Below are positions 47,431-56,367 of a DNA stretch of 64,000 bases, one piece after another. Location: contig NZ_JH725064.1 in NCBI RefSeq assembly GCF_000278215.1, positions 132,581-196,580 on the forward strand, in the 5' to 3' direction. The notes below the pieces were generated by a model that searched no databases, had not been told where the DNA came from, and saw only the letters and a list, made by a program, of their open reading frames with translations. The position numbers and the translations under genes are program-made. Numbering within the stretch: the first letter of the stretch is position 1; every line of letters starts with the position of its first letter. Source of the DNA: Bartonella rattimassiliensis 15908. GTDB lineage: Bacteria; Pseudomonadota; Alphaproteobacteria; Rhizobiales; Rhizobiaceae.

Positions 47431-47474
47431 TTCTAAAACGTCACAAACAAAGCTTGTATGAAAGTAAAAATACG

Positions 47475-47590
47475 ATAGAAAAGGAGTAAAAATGTCTCTC
47501 ATGAACACTTTCAAGCACCAAGAATTATTGACATAATTGAAAACTGATTGTGTTGGATTACGCCCTTATTAAAGAATAATCGTGGTACAC
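47475..47590 (+). pseudogene. third tandem integrase start, eroded
   Basis: AAAAGGAGTAAAAATG at about 47480-47495 repeats the ribosome site and start of the copy before it. Eroded N-terminal codons follow (GAATTATTGACATAATTG, then TTACGCCCTTATTAAAGAA against the KRKDGG region). No usable frame. Confidence 0.6.
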
Positions 47591-48240
47591 AATAATTTTT
47601 CCATTCTTGCTTGCACGTTTTGACACTATCTCGCTAAATATTGCTCATAGATAGTAGAAAAATTTATAGTCTATCCGAATAAGATTCTCTCATTGCCGAT
47701 CTTATTATTGGTATATTTAGTAGATTTTACCACTGTTTTCTTTAAAATACGAATCATTTTACTAAGATAGTTTTTTGGCATCTTTCATTCTCATTTTGGA
47801 TATTTTTTCTAGATAATAAAAGATATTTGTAGAACTTTTGAATTATACCTCCTTTTTGAGGAAGACATAGCATTCAAAATAGCCATTATATTCATTTTTT
47901 CTGATCTTTTAACAATAAATTTCAAAAAAATGATGCTTTAACCTGAATAACAACCGCTTTTGGACTAGTGTTTTTAGAAAGCAAGCCAATAACACGATGA
48001 ATTTACAAAATGTAGTCCTATTTACTCTTCTACAATAAGTTTGAACTTCTACAATAAAATAGCATCGAAAGGCGTAAAAACGATAACTCTCTACGGTAGT
48101 CCATTTTTTTCTAGCGTAACGTTGTATTTCTTGATTGTCTTTTGTGGGTTTATAAAACCCCCTGCTTTATCTTTATACCGTTATACCGTTTATTTTTTGT
48201 TTTATCGTTAGAAAATAAAGCCGTAAATGAGACAATAAGT
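47591..48240. other. intergenic, nothing recognised
   Basis: AT-rich, no convincing coding frame. It contains a short tandem TTATACCGTTATACCG near 48172-48190. It lies between two integrase remnants of opposite orientation. Confidence 0.4.
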
Positions 48241-48480
48241 TTCTTTCTTTACGGTTATTTTTATTCGGCTTTAAAGCATCCACGATAACATCTTTTAAAG
48301 CATAGAATACGCATTACGTCACGCTTTTTTTCATTCTTTAATTGGGAACATTCCTCATGAAAAACAGAAACACCTAGAATGCATTTATATTATAAATTCA
48401 CGCGCTTATTTTAATATTCCCAATCCTTGTCAAATCCACGTCATGATAAGAACTATAATATAAATCAACGATATTGAAGT
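48240..48480 (-). pseudogene. eroded integrase N-terminal half
   Basis: On the minus strand, 48262-48420 follows the integrase codons between about 3680 and 3835 (AGCATC-AC--ATAACATCTTTTAAA, CGTCACGCTTTT, TTCTTTAATTGGG). About 48470 could be the start of a lost leader. No frame survives. Confidence 0.7.
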
Positions 48481-48530
48481 TTCTTTGAAGCATCTATTAT
48501 GCATTCTAGTATCAATAGGGCAGATAAAGT

Positions 48531-49436
48531 TTAATTTTTTCGTGTTGCACTAAAACGGGCTGCTTGTAGAAGAGGAAGTGCTTTAGCATCAAAAGGGTGT
48601 AAAAGGGCTTCTGCTTTTTTGATGAAGGCATCTCGCTTTTTTTGGGTTTCTTCAATGCCATAAAGACGAACAAGAGTCGCTTTTTTGGCTATTTCATCTT
48701 TTCCAGCAGTTTTTCCTAGGGTTTGTGTATTGGCAATCACATCCAGAAGATCATCGGTTAATTGAAATGCTAAACCAAGATATGTACCAAAATCCGTAAG
48801 TTTTTCGGTTAATTCTTTCGATGCATTGCCAATAATAGCGCCTGCTTGACAAGCAAAGCTTATCAGCGCTGCGGTTTTCATACGTTGTAGTGTGATGATG
48901 TCATCAGTACTCTCTTGTGACTTTTTTTCAGCTTCAAGATCTAGCATTTGTCCACCTATCATACCACCAAGTCCTGCCGATTGAGCAAGAGACGTAAGCA
49001 GTTTTATTCTCATATCTGTAGAGAGTACACAAGCTTTATGAGCAATAATTTCAAAGGCCAATGTCAAGAGGGCATTGCCTGCTAAAATTGCTGTTGCTTC
49101 ATCAAATGCTATGTGGACGGTAGGTTTTCCGCGCCGGAGTATATCATTATCCATAGCTGGAAGATCATCGTGAATGAGCGAATAACAGTGGATACACTCC
49201 AAGGCACATGCAACATCAAGAGAATATTCTACAGGGATATCAAAAAGTGCGGCACTTTGAATCACAAGAAAAGGACGCAGACGTTTTCCACCGTTTAGCA
49301 CACCATAGCGCATAGCTTTGATCAAGTTTTCAGGGCGTGAAATTTCACCACTTTGGATTTGATCACTTAACAGCGTATTTAGTCTTTTTTCAACGATATG
49401 ACCATGTTTTGCAAGAAGATTGGTAAATTCATGCAT
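48531..49436 (-). CDS. ispA: polyprenyl (farnesyl/geranylgeranyl) diphosphate synthase
   Basis: A trans-prenyltransferase of 301 residues. It shows the first Asp-rich motif DDLPAMDND (near residue 90), the upstream LNGGKRLRPFLV (near 48), the Gln-rich GGQMLDLE and the second Asp-rich motif DDLLDV (near 230). The short-chain features and size fit the IspA/farnesyl diphosphate synthase group. It would work downstream of the MEP pathway enzyme IspG encoded 2.3 kb away. Confidence 0.9.
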   Translation of the reverse strand: MHEFTNLLAKHGHIVEKRLNTLLSDQIQSGEISRPENLIKAMRYGVLNGGKRLRPFLVIQSAALFDIPVEYSLDVACALECIHCYSLIHDDLPAMDNDILRRGKPTVHIAFDEATAILAGNALLTLAFEIIAHKACVLSTDMRIKLLTSLAQSAGLGGMIGGQMLDLEAEKKSQESTDDIITLQRMKTAALISFACQAGAIIGNASKELTEKLTDFGTYLGLAFQLTDDLLDVIANTQTLGKTAGKDEIAKKATLVRLYGIEETQKKRDAFIKKAEALLHPFDAKALPLLQAARFSATRKN

Positions 49437-49851
49437 TCTTGCTTCCTTTGTTTGTACAAAAATAAAATTATAAAGTTTAAAGAGAGAAGTTGTTGCTTTT
49501 TCTTGTTTTCATAAATTTGCGTAGATTTTTATTAAAAATCAATTTCTTTTTTTGTCTATAGCTCCACACTGTATGCGCAAATTTCTTTTAAAACCAAATA
49601 AAAATTGCATAAAAATCTTTCATTTTTGTATAAAATACTCACATTTTACGATATTTTTGATATTCACTTCGTTATTATTACATCATTTTTGATAACAAGA
49701 AGATCGTTTTTGGCACAAGCAAGACCATTTTGACATTGCCTCTTCTTTTTTATCAGTGTATAATGTCTCTGAATTTTACGGTGTTTTTAACTGAAGCATT
49801 GTCATTTTTGGCATTGCTTTTTCTATTTTAATGGATTTGGAGTGTCTTTTT
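49437..49851. other. divergent promoter region of ispA and rpmF
   Basis: Very AT-rich. No gene recognised. Runs of TTTTTGATA/CATTTTTG occur several times (49614, 49690, 49727, 49803), giving a loose repeat of CATTTTTG-like words upstream of rpmF. Confidence 0.4.
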
Positions 49852-50031
49852 ATGGCTGTACCTAAACGAAAAACCTCTCCAGCGAAGAGGGGCATGCGCC
49901 GTTCGGCTGATGCTCTGAAAGCGCCAACTTATATTGAGGATAAAAATTCTGGTGAATTGCGTCGCCCTCATCATATTGATTTGAAAACCGGAATGTATCG
50001 CGGGCGTTCAGTTTTAGTGGTTAAGGACTGA
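49852..50031 (+). CDS. rpmF: 50S ribosomal protein bL32
   Basis: A 59-residue bL32 with the usual [18 protein letters not shown] start and [13 protein letters not shown] near the end. The ATG at 49852 is preceded by GGAG; the reading from 49831 is not used. The zinc cysteines of the C+ form are absent. Its 3' end and 90 downstream bases form the first unit of a tandem duplication. Confidence 0.96.
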
Positions 50032-50340
50032 GCCTTTTATCTTTCTTCCAGTGATAAGCTCTCTTTAGATATATTGATGAATGCAAGGGTAGAGCGTATT
50101 TTCAATTTTCGCTTTCTAGTGAATTTTGGAGCGCTATGCCCTCATTGCATTGGTTTTAAAATGAGAATATATTTGAAAACGGGAATGGATTGTGGATATT
50201 CCGTTTTAGGGATTAAGAGCTAAACCTTTTATATCTTTTCCAGTGGTAATTTCTTTTGATATATTGGTGAATGCAGGGGCGAAGTGTGTTTTTACTTTTC
50301 GCTTTAAAATGAATGCAGGGCTGCAAATTTTTTATAGAAA
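49944..50340 (+). repeat. 175-190 bp tandem duplication of the rpmF tail
   Basis: Unit 1 is 49944-50118 (the last 29 codons of rpmF plus the downstream flank). Unit 2 is 50119-50310, with CCCTCATTGCATTGG, TTGAAAACGGGAATG and GTTTTAGGGATTAAGAGCT matching unit 1, and AGCCTTTTAT or AACCTTTTAT after the stop. A third unit begins at about 50311 (AATGAATGCAGGGCTGC) and breaks off. Unit 2 keeps a stop codon but no start, so it is not a gene. Confidence 0.88.
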
Positions 50341-50764
50341 AATGATTCGATTGTGAGAGATGACTTTCTTGTTTTTTTGAGGAACTATAAAAGATTGCAT
50401 GTGTACAATTCTTTTATGATGGCTTATCTGGGAGCTTTTTATTGGTGTTGTTATAAGTTAGCTTAATAATGATATCGTTTTCCTTAAGAAGATTCTTAAA
50501 GAGCTCTCTTCCAGAGAAGGTAAAAAGCAAAAATAATAATAATCAATGTTATGATAACTACAAAATCGGATACTCTATTTGCCCTATTCTTAACTCTATT
50601 AATATATTGACTTTAAGGGATCGCCTATTTCTACTGTAAAATACCATTGCTTAGGGTGATTATATCCCCTTCGTGTTGAGACTTAAAGCATGAAGCGTTT
50701 TTTTATGGGGATATGTGACGAATTCTTCCCTCCCTTTTGCTTCAACTTTGTGTAAGCATCTCCC
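50341..50764. other. intergenic, nothing recognised
   Basis: AT-rich stretch between the rpmF duplication and the convergent ispG gene. No gene, hairpin terminator or integrase remnant was identified. Confidence 0.35.
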
Positions 50765-52006
50765 TCACCCTTGCCCAAAGCGTGTATGAATATAATCACT
50801 CAAAAGTGCTTCAAAATCTTCAGCAATATGATCCCCACGCAAAGTTTTTACCTTTTGTCCTTCGATAAAAACAGGTGCTGCTGGACTTTCTCCCACACCA
50901 GGCAATGAAATACCGATATCTGCATGTTTTGATTCTCCAGGTCCATTGACGATACACCCCATCACAGCAACCTTTAAACTTTCAACACCAGGGTACTTTT
51001 CACGCCAAACGGGCATATTTTTGTGTAAATCCGCTTCAATTTTTTGCGCTAATTGCTGAAATACTGTTGAAGTTGTACGACCACAACCAGGGCAAGCCGC
51101 AACAACAGGCAAAAATTGCCGAAACCCCATCACTTGCAACAGCTCTTGTCCTACCTTTACTTCTCGTGTCCGATCACCACCAGGTTCTGGTGTTAGAGAA
51201 ATTCGTATGGTATCGCCAATCCCTTGCTGTAATAAAATACCCAAAGCCACCGAAGAAGCAACAATCCCCTTTGTTCCCATTCCTGCTTCTGTCAAACCCA
51301 AATGAAGAGCATAATCACAACGCGCTGCCAAACTAGTATAGACAGCGATAAGATCTTGAACATCACTTACTTTAGCAGAAAGAATAATCTTATCGCGCCC
51401 CAACCCAAGCTCTTCAGCGAAAACAGCCGAAAACAAAGCCGACTGAACAACCGTTTCCCGCATGACTTCAGCAACTGATAAGGGATTTTCCTGCTGTGCA
51501 TTTTCATTCATCAGCCGTGTCAACAACACATTATCAAGAGAGCCCCAATTTACCCCAACGCGAATAGGCTTATGATAGCGACAAGCAATCTCAATAATTT
51601 CTGCAAATTGGCGATCTTTTTTTGCACCAAAACCGACATTTCCAGGATTGACACGATATTTTGCAAGTGCTTCAGCACATGCCGGATGCTCAGCTAAAAG
51701 TTTATGGCCAATATAATGAAAATCCCCAACCAATGGTACAAAAAGTCCTAATCTCTCTAATCTTTCCCGTATTTTTGGTACAGCCGCCGCCGCTTCATCG
51801 CGATCAACAGTAATTCGAACTAATTGAGAACCAGCTTGCCAAAGAGCAGCAACTTGCGCAACAGTTGAATCAACATCTGCTGTATCTGTATTTGTCATTG
51901 ACTGCACAACAATCGGATTATTGCCACCCACCACCACATCACCAACAGCAACACCAACAGACCGACGACGCTCAAGTGGTTTAGATAAAGAATAGGTCGT
52001 ACTCAT
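50765..52006 (-). CDS. ispG: flavodoxin-dependent 4-hydroxy-3-methylbut-2-enyl diphosphate synthase
   Basis: The seventh step of the MEP isoprenoid pathway, a 4Fe-4S enzyme. The 413-residue protein shows [16 protein letters not shown] (near residue 32), VGVNWGSLD (near 155), the cluster cysteines in [10 protein letters not shown] (near 310) and [21 protein letters not shown] (near 350). ATG at 52006 with GAGGA upstream; a TTG one codon earlier is not needed. With the prenyl synthase at 48.5 kb it covers two isoprenoid steps. Confidence 0.96.
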   Translation of the reverse strand: MSTTYSLSKPLERRRSVGVAVGDVVVGGNNPIVVQSMTNTDTADVDSTVAQVAALWQAGSQLVRITVDRDEAAAAVPKIRERLERLGLFVPLVGDFHYIGHKLLAEHPACAEALAKYRVNPGNVGFGAKKDRQFAEIIEIACRYHKPIRVGVNWGSLDNVLLTRLMNENAQQENPLSVAEVMRETVVQSALFSAVFAEELGLGRDKIILSAKVSDVQDLIAVYTSLAARCDYALHLGLTEAGMGTKGIVASSVALGILLQQGIGDTIRISLTPEPGGDRTREVKVGQELLQVMGFRQFLPVVAACPGCGRTTSTVFQQLAQKIEADLHKNMPVWREKYPGVESLKVAVMGCIVNGPGESKHADIGISLPGVGESPAAPVFIEGQKVKTLRGDHIAEDFEALLSDYIHTRFGQG

Positions 52007-52412
52007 CAAGTCCTCAAATTTTCAAAACCTGCGCTATCAATCATCATTTACATTGACTTCCTCCACACACCTAAAAGGATGAAAACTATACGCCCCCTCC
52101 AATCTAAAAGATTGCTCTAGATTCACCTGCTAACGACTGATGCAATTCAGCTCATAAGTGCGATTCATTCTCTAAACATACTGGATAAACTTCACCTATC
52201 GCGTTCAAGTTTATACTTTTACACTTGGTTGCTTCAAAAAGAAACTGAAATTAAACAGAAACAATACTGTATTTTTAAGCTGTATGCCTATATTTTACAC
52301 CAATATCGTAGCCGAACAGTATTTTACAACGCAACACCTTATGCTTATCTATGCTTATCAAAGCACAATTTTAAATAATGCATGAAAGACACCATTCAAT
52401 TAATCCAACATG
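52007..52412. other. intergenic upstream of ispG
   Basis: No gene recognised. The ispG promoter is expected close to 52050. A short repeat TATGCTTATCTATGCTTATC occurs near 52340-52360. Confidence 0.4.
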
Positions 52413-52685
52413 TTGATTTACAATAATCTATATTGTTACAAAATTGAATGGCAAACTTAAATATCGTAAGATTCTCTCATTTTAAATCTTTTTAGAAGCA
52501 AGACTACACCCCTATGCACCCACACGCAAACATGTAGATAAAAACTATAAATAAGGATGCCTTATAAATCGTTTCAAGCGCCTCAAACTATCCCAACACT
52601 TTAAGTAAGCAAAAAAATGAAAATACCCGCTTATACCTCTATGAAATAGAGAGAGCGGTGCACAATAGGCCTTACACCATTTTGC
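52413..52685 (+). repeat. degenerate integrase-leader repeat (copy 14)
   Basis: AT box TTGATTTACAATAATC at 52413, then the ATATCGTAAGATTCTCTC loop/stem part at 52461-52478, the leader with GTAGATAAAAAC and a damaged start at about 52558. Eroded N-terminal codons continue to about 52685. No frame survives. Confidence 0.72.
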
Positions 52686-52888
52686 CAAATCTTTTATCTT
52701 ATAATACCATCATGAAATGAACTTAAGCATATTAAGAGAAGTGCCTCCTTAAACCCAAACTCTTAATTTTCATCATCCCCACAAGCCGCCTAATCAATGC
52801 AACCTTTCAATTTTCAAGCCGTTATAGCGAAACCCCAAACACAATTCCAACAATTATGCAACAATATAGTACATGAAGGAGTTAACAA

Positions 52889-53173
52889 ATGTATTTAATT
52901 TCACCCCATAGCAAAAATGCTAAAATTAAAAAACGTATTGCACAATTAAAGAAAGAGCTCGTCCCGGTAAATCATTGGAATTCTCAAAATGATAGCTTTG
53001 AAAATATTTCTGAGCTGTTCAACACATGGAAACAAAAGGGCTGTCACGCACTTTACCACCTCAACGAACATGCTACAGAATTAAAGAAAAAAGCGAAAGA
53101 AAACCCTAAAAAAACCCTCGCATTGTTAGCAGGAGTTGTTTTAGCAAGCCTCTTGCTGATACGTAAAAATTAA
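52889..53173 (+). CDS. small C-tail-anchored protein, DUF883/ElaB-YqjD-like
   Basis: A 94-residue protein with a polar helical N-terminal part and a single C-terminal hydrophobic segment (about residues 75-91, ENPKKTLALLAGVVLASLLL) ending in RKN. This resembles the ElaB/YqjD/DUF883 layout of inner-membrane-anchored stress proteins (NPW-xxx-hydrophobic-RR). GGAG lies eight bases before the ATG and a terminator follows. The family assignment is tentative. Not a mobile gene by appearance. Confidence 0.7.
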   Translation: MYLISPHSKNAKIKKRIAQLKKELVPVNHWNSQNDSFENISELFNTWKQKGCHALYHLNEHATELKKKAKENPKKTLALLAGVVLASLLLIRKN

Positions 53174-53202
53174 TCACGCAACCAACAACCTCTTCTATTT
53201 AA

Positions 53203-53228
53203 TGCCCGTTTCAAAGCGGGCACTTTTT
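53203..53228 (+). terminator. rho-independent terminator
   Basis: TGCCCG / CGGGCA stem with an eight-base loop, followed by CTTTTTAT, 30 bases after the small membrane-protein stop. Confidence 0.88.
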
Positions 53229-53319
53229 ATAGTTTACAAAACACCACACTTTAATGCCTTTTTCCTAACTTTACGTCTTTCCCCAAGAATAAATCTTCTC
53301 TTCATCTCAGAATCTATAA

Positions 53320-53400
53320 TCCAGCTTTTTGTCTAGCAGGCTCCTCCACTATCCATGCATAGGTGGTCACACCTCAAATGAGGGAATATTCACGGTATAA
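53320..53400. repeat. short repeat related to 55005-55085
   Basis: Bases 53327-53390 and 55008-55080 share TTTT-TCTAGCA-GCTCC-, CCACTATCCATGCAT and CACACCTCAAA in the same orientation. Both faintly resemble the hlyD-type 3' end at 55340-55385 (ATAGGT-ACCACA), so they may be further duplicated tails of that gene, but the match to the parent is weak. Confidence 0.45.
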
Positions 53401-53599
53401 TAAGTTAACAACCTAATTTAAGCTCAAACTTATCCGAGATTCATGATCTATAGATTAAAAAAAACAAATTAATACTAGAAAAACTTATACTTTTACTTTA
53501 GATATCCTCGCTTATCATCTTAACTAAGAAAAGAGGGCATATCTTGATATTGAAAACTCATACCTCTCTCACGAACAGATTTTTTTTCCAAAAAATTTT

Positions 53600-53800
53600 C
53601 CTTTAAACAAAAGGAATGTTTCGCAACGGCCGTCTGTCCGGTGTCCTTTGAATTTCAAACACATATTTTCGCAGTTATTCTTTTCTTTGGTTACAATGCA
53701 TTTTACCAAAACATAGAGCAGATTAAAAATTTGACTGAACACATTGTACAAAACAAACAACAGCTTGCCCATTTAAAAATCCACTCGATGAAATAAAAAG
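53600..53800 (+). pseudogene. possible VirB5/TrbJ-like N-terminal remnant
   Basis: A plus-strand frame without a proper start reads FAVILFFGYNAFYQNIEQIKNL, then TEHIVQNKQQLAHL, and stops at about 53795. The spacing of Asn/Gln-rich helix residues resembles the mature N-terminus of VirB5/TrbJ pilus-tip proteins. The frame directly after it (from 53847) could be the rest of the same gene after a frameshift. This is an inference from composition and order, not a firm match. Confidence 0.4.
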
Positions 53801-53846
53801 ACCATATGGTCTATTAAACAAAATATCCACTGCTCTTCCAAGAATA

Positions 53847-54281
53847 TTGAACAAGCAAAAGAGTCATGCTCTCCACCGCTCTAATTTTAATCACTTTCAA
53901 AAATTAGCAAGTGTCAATGACCACGAAAATACTGAAAAAAGGAAAGAAAAATCCTTATACAAAGAACCATTGAAAAACGCAAAATCAAAAGCCGCGGTTA
54001 ATATTTTTGATGGACAAAAAGCCAAAGCACAACAGCACAACAAAAAACAAGCTATTTACGAAAAAGCGCGTGAAAAACAAAAAACCATAAAACACCCATT
54101 GACCAACTTAAAAATCCTAAAGCACCCCTCTTCAAACCCATTACGCAGTCCTACAGATTTACGAATACGAGTTCTACAAATGGAAGCCTCGTCAATAATC
54201 CAACAAGAAAAAGAAGAACGTGAAACGAAAAAATTTAGAAAACAATACAAAGATTATACGCAACCACTCCGTGGTCATTAA
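53847..54281 (+). CDS. Lys/Gln-rich protein, possible VirB5 C-terminal remnant
   Basis: 144 codons without a signal peptide, very rich in Lys, Gln, Asn and Glu. The last third (LRIRVLQMEASSIIQQEKEE, then a charged tail TKKFRKQYKDYTQPL) resembles the C-terminal helix of VirB5-family conjugation proteins. The first half is low-complexity. There is no good ribosome site at the ATG. Taken with the preceding remnant it may be one gene broken by frameshifts, which would make this a pseudogene; a free-standing small protein cannot be excluded. Confidence 0.45.
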   Translation: MNKQKSHALHRSNFNHFQKLASVNDHENTEKRKEKSLYKEPLKNAKSKAAVNIFDGQKAKAQQHNKKQAIYEKAREKQKTIKHPLTNLKILKHPSSNPLRSPTDLRIRVLQMEASSIIQQEKEERETKKFRKQYKDYTQPLRGH

Positions 54282-54303
54282 ATTGAAAAAAAGAAGCAAA
54301 ATC

Positions 54304-54459
54304 ATGAACAAAGTCATTACCATAACACTGCTGCTTTCCATTGCCATTATCACCGCTGGTTGCGAAAAAATCTATAGCGTAAAAGATTTTAAAAAAGATA
54401 AAAAACTACGAAAAATAGGAAATAATATATGGATTGGCAAGAACTTCAAAAAATTATGA
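54304..54459 (+). CDS. small lipoprotein, EexN-like, possibly frameshifted
   Basis: The ATG at 54304 starts a typical lipoprotein signal (KVITITLLLSIAIITAGC, Cys at residue 19) followed by a short Lys-rich part, 51 residues in all. EexN entry-exclusion lipoproteins, encoded between virB5 and virB6 in many conjugation loci, have this size and an AGCEK--SV--F-KDKKL start. After about 54415 another frame continues with KIRIAENELEKEY to a stop near 54500, so a frameshift may have altered the C-terminus. The upstream extension to 54220 is not used. Confidence 0.5.
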   Translation: MNKVITITLLLSIAIITAGCEKIYSVKDFKKDKKLRKIGNNIWIGKNFKKL

Positions 54460-54499
54460 AAATCCGAATAGCAGAAAATGAACTTGAGAAAGAATATTA

Positions 54500-55004
54500 A
54501 AAGAACCTAAAACGTCATAGAAAAGAAAGATCTAAAAAAGAGAAAAAAGATTATAAGCACAAGAATAGATGCTTTTAAGCGCCCTCCAAGCAATATCAAA
54601 ACACATAATGAACAGTAAAGTGTTTAAATAGCTATACGGAAATGAAAACATATTCATTTCGATAGGTAACGATTTTAATGAAGTTATACAACAATAAATC
54701 AAACCATTTGCACATCTTTTATTGGCTCTTTCTATTCTGGGAACCATATTTTGGACGCTCTATTTATAGATTACAATATTCTATATCCGATTATAGGTTC
54801 GTCACTGTAAAACTATAGCGACAATTTTCAAACTCAACATTATTACACACACAACACACATTACTTATGATAACACATGTATCAGAGAGAGATCTTAATG
54901 ATCTTTCTCATACCATTGCCAATATCCTACAAGGAATATCCTCGAATAAAAAAGAAGCGCCTTCTTACTGCACCTTAAAGGACAAGAATTGCACCCAAGG
55001 CTGA
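54500..55004. other. decayed DNA after the EexN-like gene
   Basis: No intact frame. A short hydrophobic frame at about 54673-54770 (IKPFAHLLLALSILGTIFW) could be a remnant of a membrane protein such as VirB6, but this is too short to support. Otherwise nothing recognised. Confidence 0.35.
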
Positions 55005-55335
55005 TAACAATCTGGCATTTTATCTAGCAAGCTCCAGCCACTATCCATGCATGCGATCGACATCACCACACCTCAAAGAACAGTGTTACTAGAAATGACA
55101 AGCAAGTTTTCAATATCTCATTCTCCTTTCCTAAGTTATTTCAAAAGAAATAGAAATGATTAAAAAGAATGCATGCGCTTTAATGTTCTAAAAAAGCTTA
55201 TTTTACAGCATAACAAATAAGAATTTTAAGAGCTTTAAGAGATATATCATAAAAAACCAAACGCAATCTTCTAAAGTAAAGACCCACTTGCTATAAGTAA
55301 AAGGCATAAAAATTAAACTGAAAAAACCCAAAATT
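55005..55335. other. intergenic with second copy of the 53.3-kb repeat
   Basis: Bases 55005-55085 match 53320-53400. The rest, up to the hlyD-type stop, holds no recognised gene or terminator. Confidence 0.4.
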
Positions 55336-56343
55336 TTATCCTCCAGAATCGACCCGCTTTGAAGTATCCACATAGGTAACCACAGACATGCCAGGAATAA
55401 GTTTTTCAATTCCTTCCTGGCCAGGATCTAAAGCAATCCGTACAGAAATACGTTGTGCAATTTTGATAAAATTACCTATTGTTGTATCTGTTTTTAACAA
55501 CGAAAACTCTGAGCCTGTAGCAGGTGCAAAACGAACCACACGCCCTGTTAATTTTTTATTATTCAATGCATCAACGGAAAAAACAACTGGTTGTCCCACA
55601 CGCATCTGAGAAAGCTGTGTTTCCTTATAATTAGCAATAATCCAAATATCATCAGAAATAACAGAAACCAGCTGTGTACCTGGCATAACATATTGCCCTA
55701 CCCGCGCCCCAACTAATCCAATATAGCCTGTTTGCGGCGATAAAACTTTTGTATGACCGAGATTAAGTTTTGCCAACTCGACACTCACCTTTGCTCCTGC
55801 AACTTCTGACTGTAAACTCTGTCGTTCAAGATTTAATTGTTTTTGCAATTGTCGTTTTGTTTCCAGTGTCGTCAAGAGTTGTGAAAGAGGGCGAGAAACG
55901 GAACTTTCGGCATCACCAAAGCCTAACTTTTTACTATTAGTCATGACATTTGAGAATGCTCTTGAACGTGCCAATTCTACTTCTGCTACATTAATTTCGC
56001 CTTGTAAAAACTGTGCTTGCAATTCAATACTTGCGAGTTTTGCATTTTTTGAATCGAGAACAGCCTGTGCCCTTGCAAGCTGCTGACGAAACAGAGAATC
56101 ATCGAGCTCAAAGAGCAGCATTCCCTTTTCAACGCGTTGATAATCTTGCACATAAATACGTGCAATCACTCCAGAAATCTGTGAACTGACCAGCGTCACA
56201 TTGCCCTTAATGGAAGCATTATCGGTTATTTGAATATCACTCACAAAAGGCGGGAGCCTCCAAGCCCACAAAATCAGCAAAACACCCGTAATACCTGATA
56301 GGAATGCAACAATCGTAGCTTTTGACCGTAAGGCTTTTATCAT
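55336..56343 (-). CDS. HlyD/EmrA-family membrane fusion protein
   Basis: A 335-residue periplasmic adaptor with one N-terminal transmembrane helix (residues 10-30), a lipoyl/biotinyl-like half (VTLVSSQISGVIARIYVQDYQRVEKG), a long alpha-helical hairpin (about 85-200) and the returning LSPQTGYIGLVGARVGQYV half. It bridges an inner-membrane pump and an outer-membrane channel. It starts 24 bases after the MFS gene on the same strand, making an EmrAB-type efflux pair. Substrate unknown. Confidence 0.9.
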   Translation of the reverse strand: MIKALRSKATIVAFLSGITGVLLILWAWRLPPFVSDIQITDNASIKGNVTLVSSQISGVIARIYVQDYQRVEKGMLLFELDDSLFRQQLARAQAVLDSKNAKLASIELQAQFLQGEINVAEVELARSRAFSNVMTNSKKLGFGDAESSVSRPLSQLLTTLETKRQLQKQLNLERQSLQSEVAGAKVSVELAKLNLGHTKVLSPQTGYIGLVGARVGQYVMPGTQLVSVISDDIWIIANYKETQLSQMRVGQPVVFSVDALNNKKLTGRVVRFAPATGSEFSLLKTDTTIGNFIKIAQRISVRIALDPGQEGIEKLIPGMSVVTYVDTSKRVDSGG

Positions 56344-56367
56344 TTTTACACCCCTCTTTCTATGACA

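Noticed and set aside
47591-48240. CRISPR-like short repeats near TTATACCG
   Set aside because: Only two adjacent 8-base words with no spacers; an ordinary microduplication.
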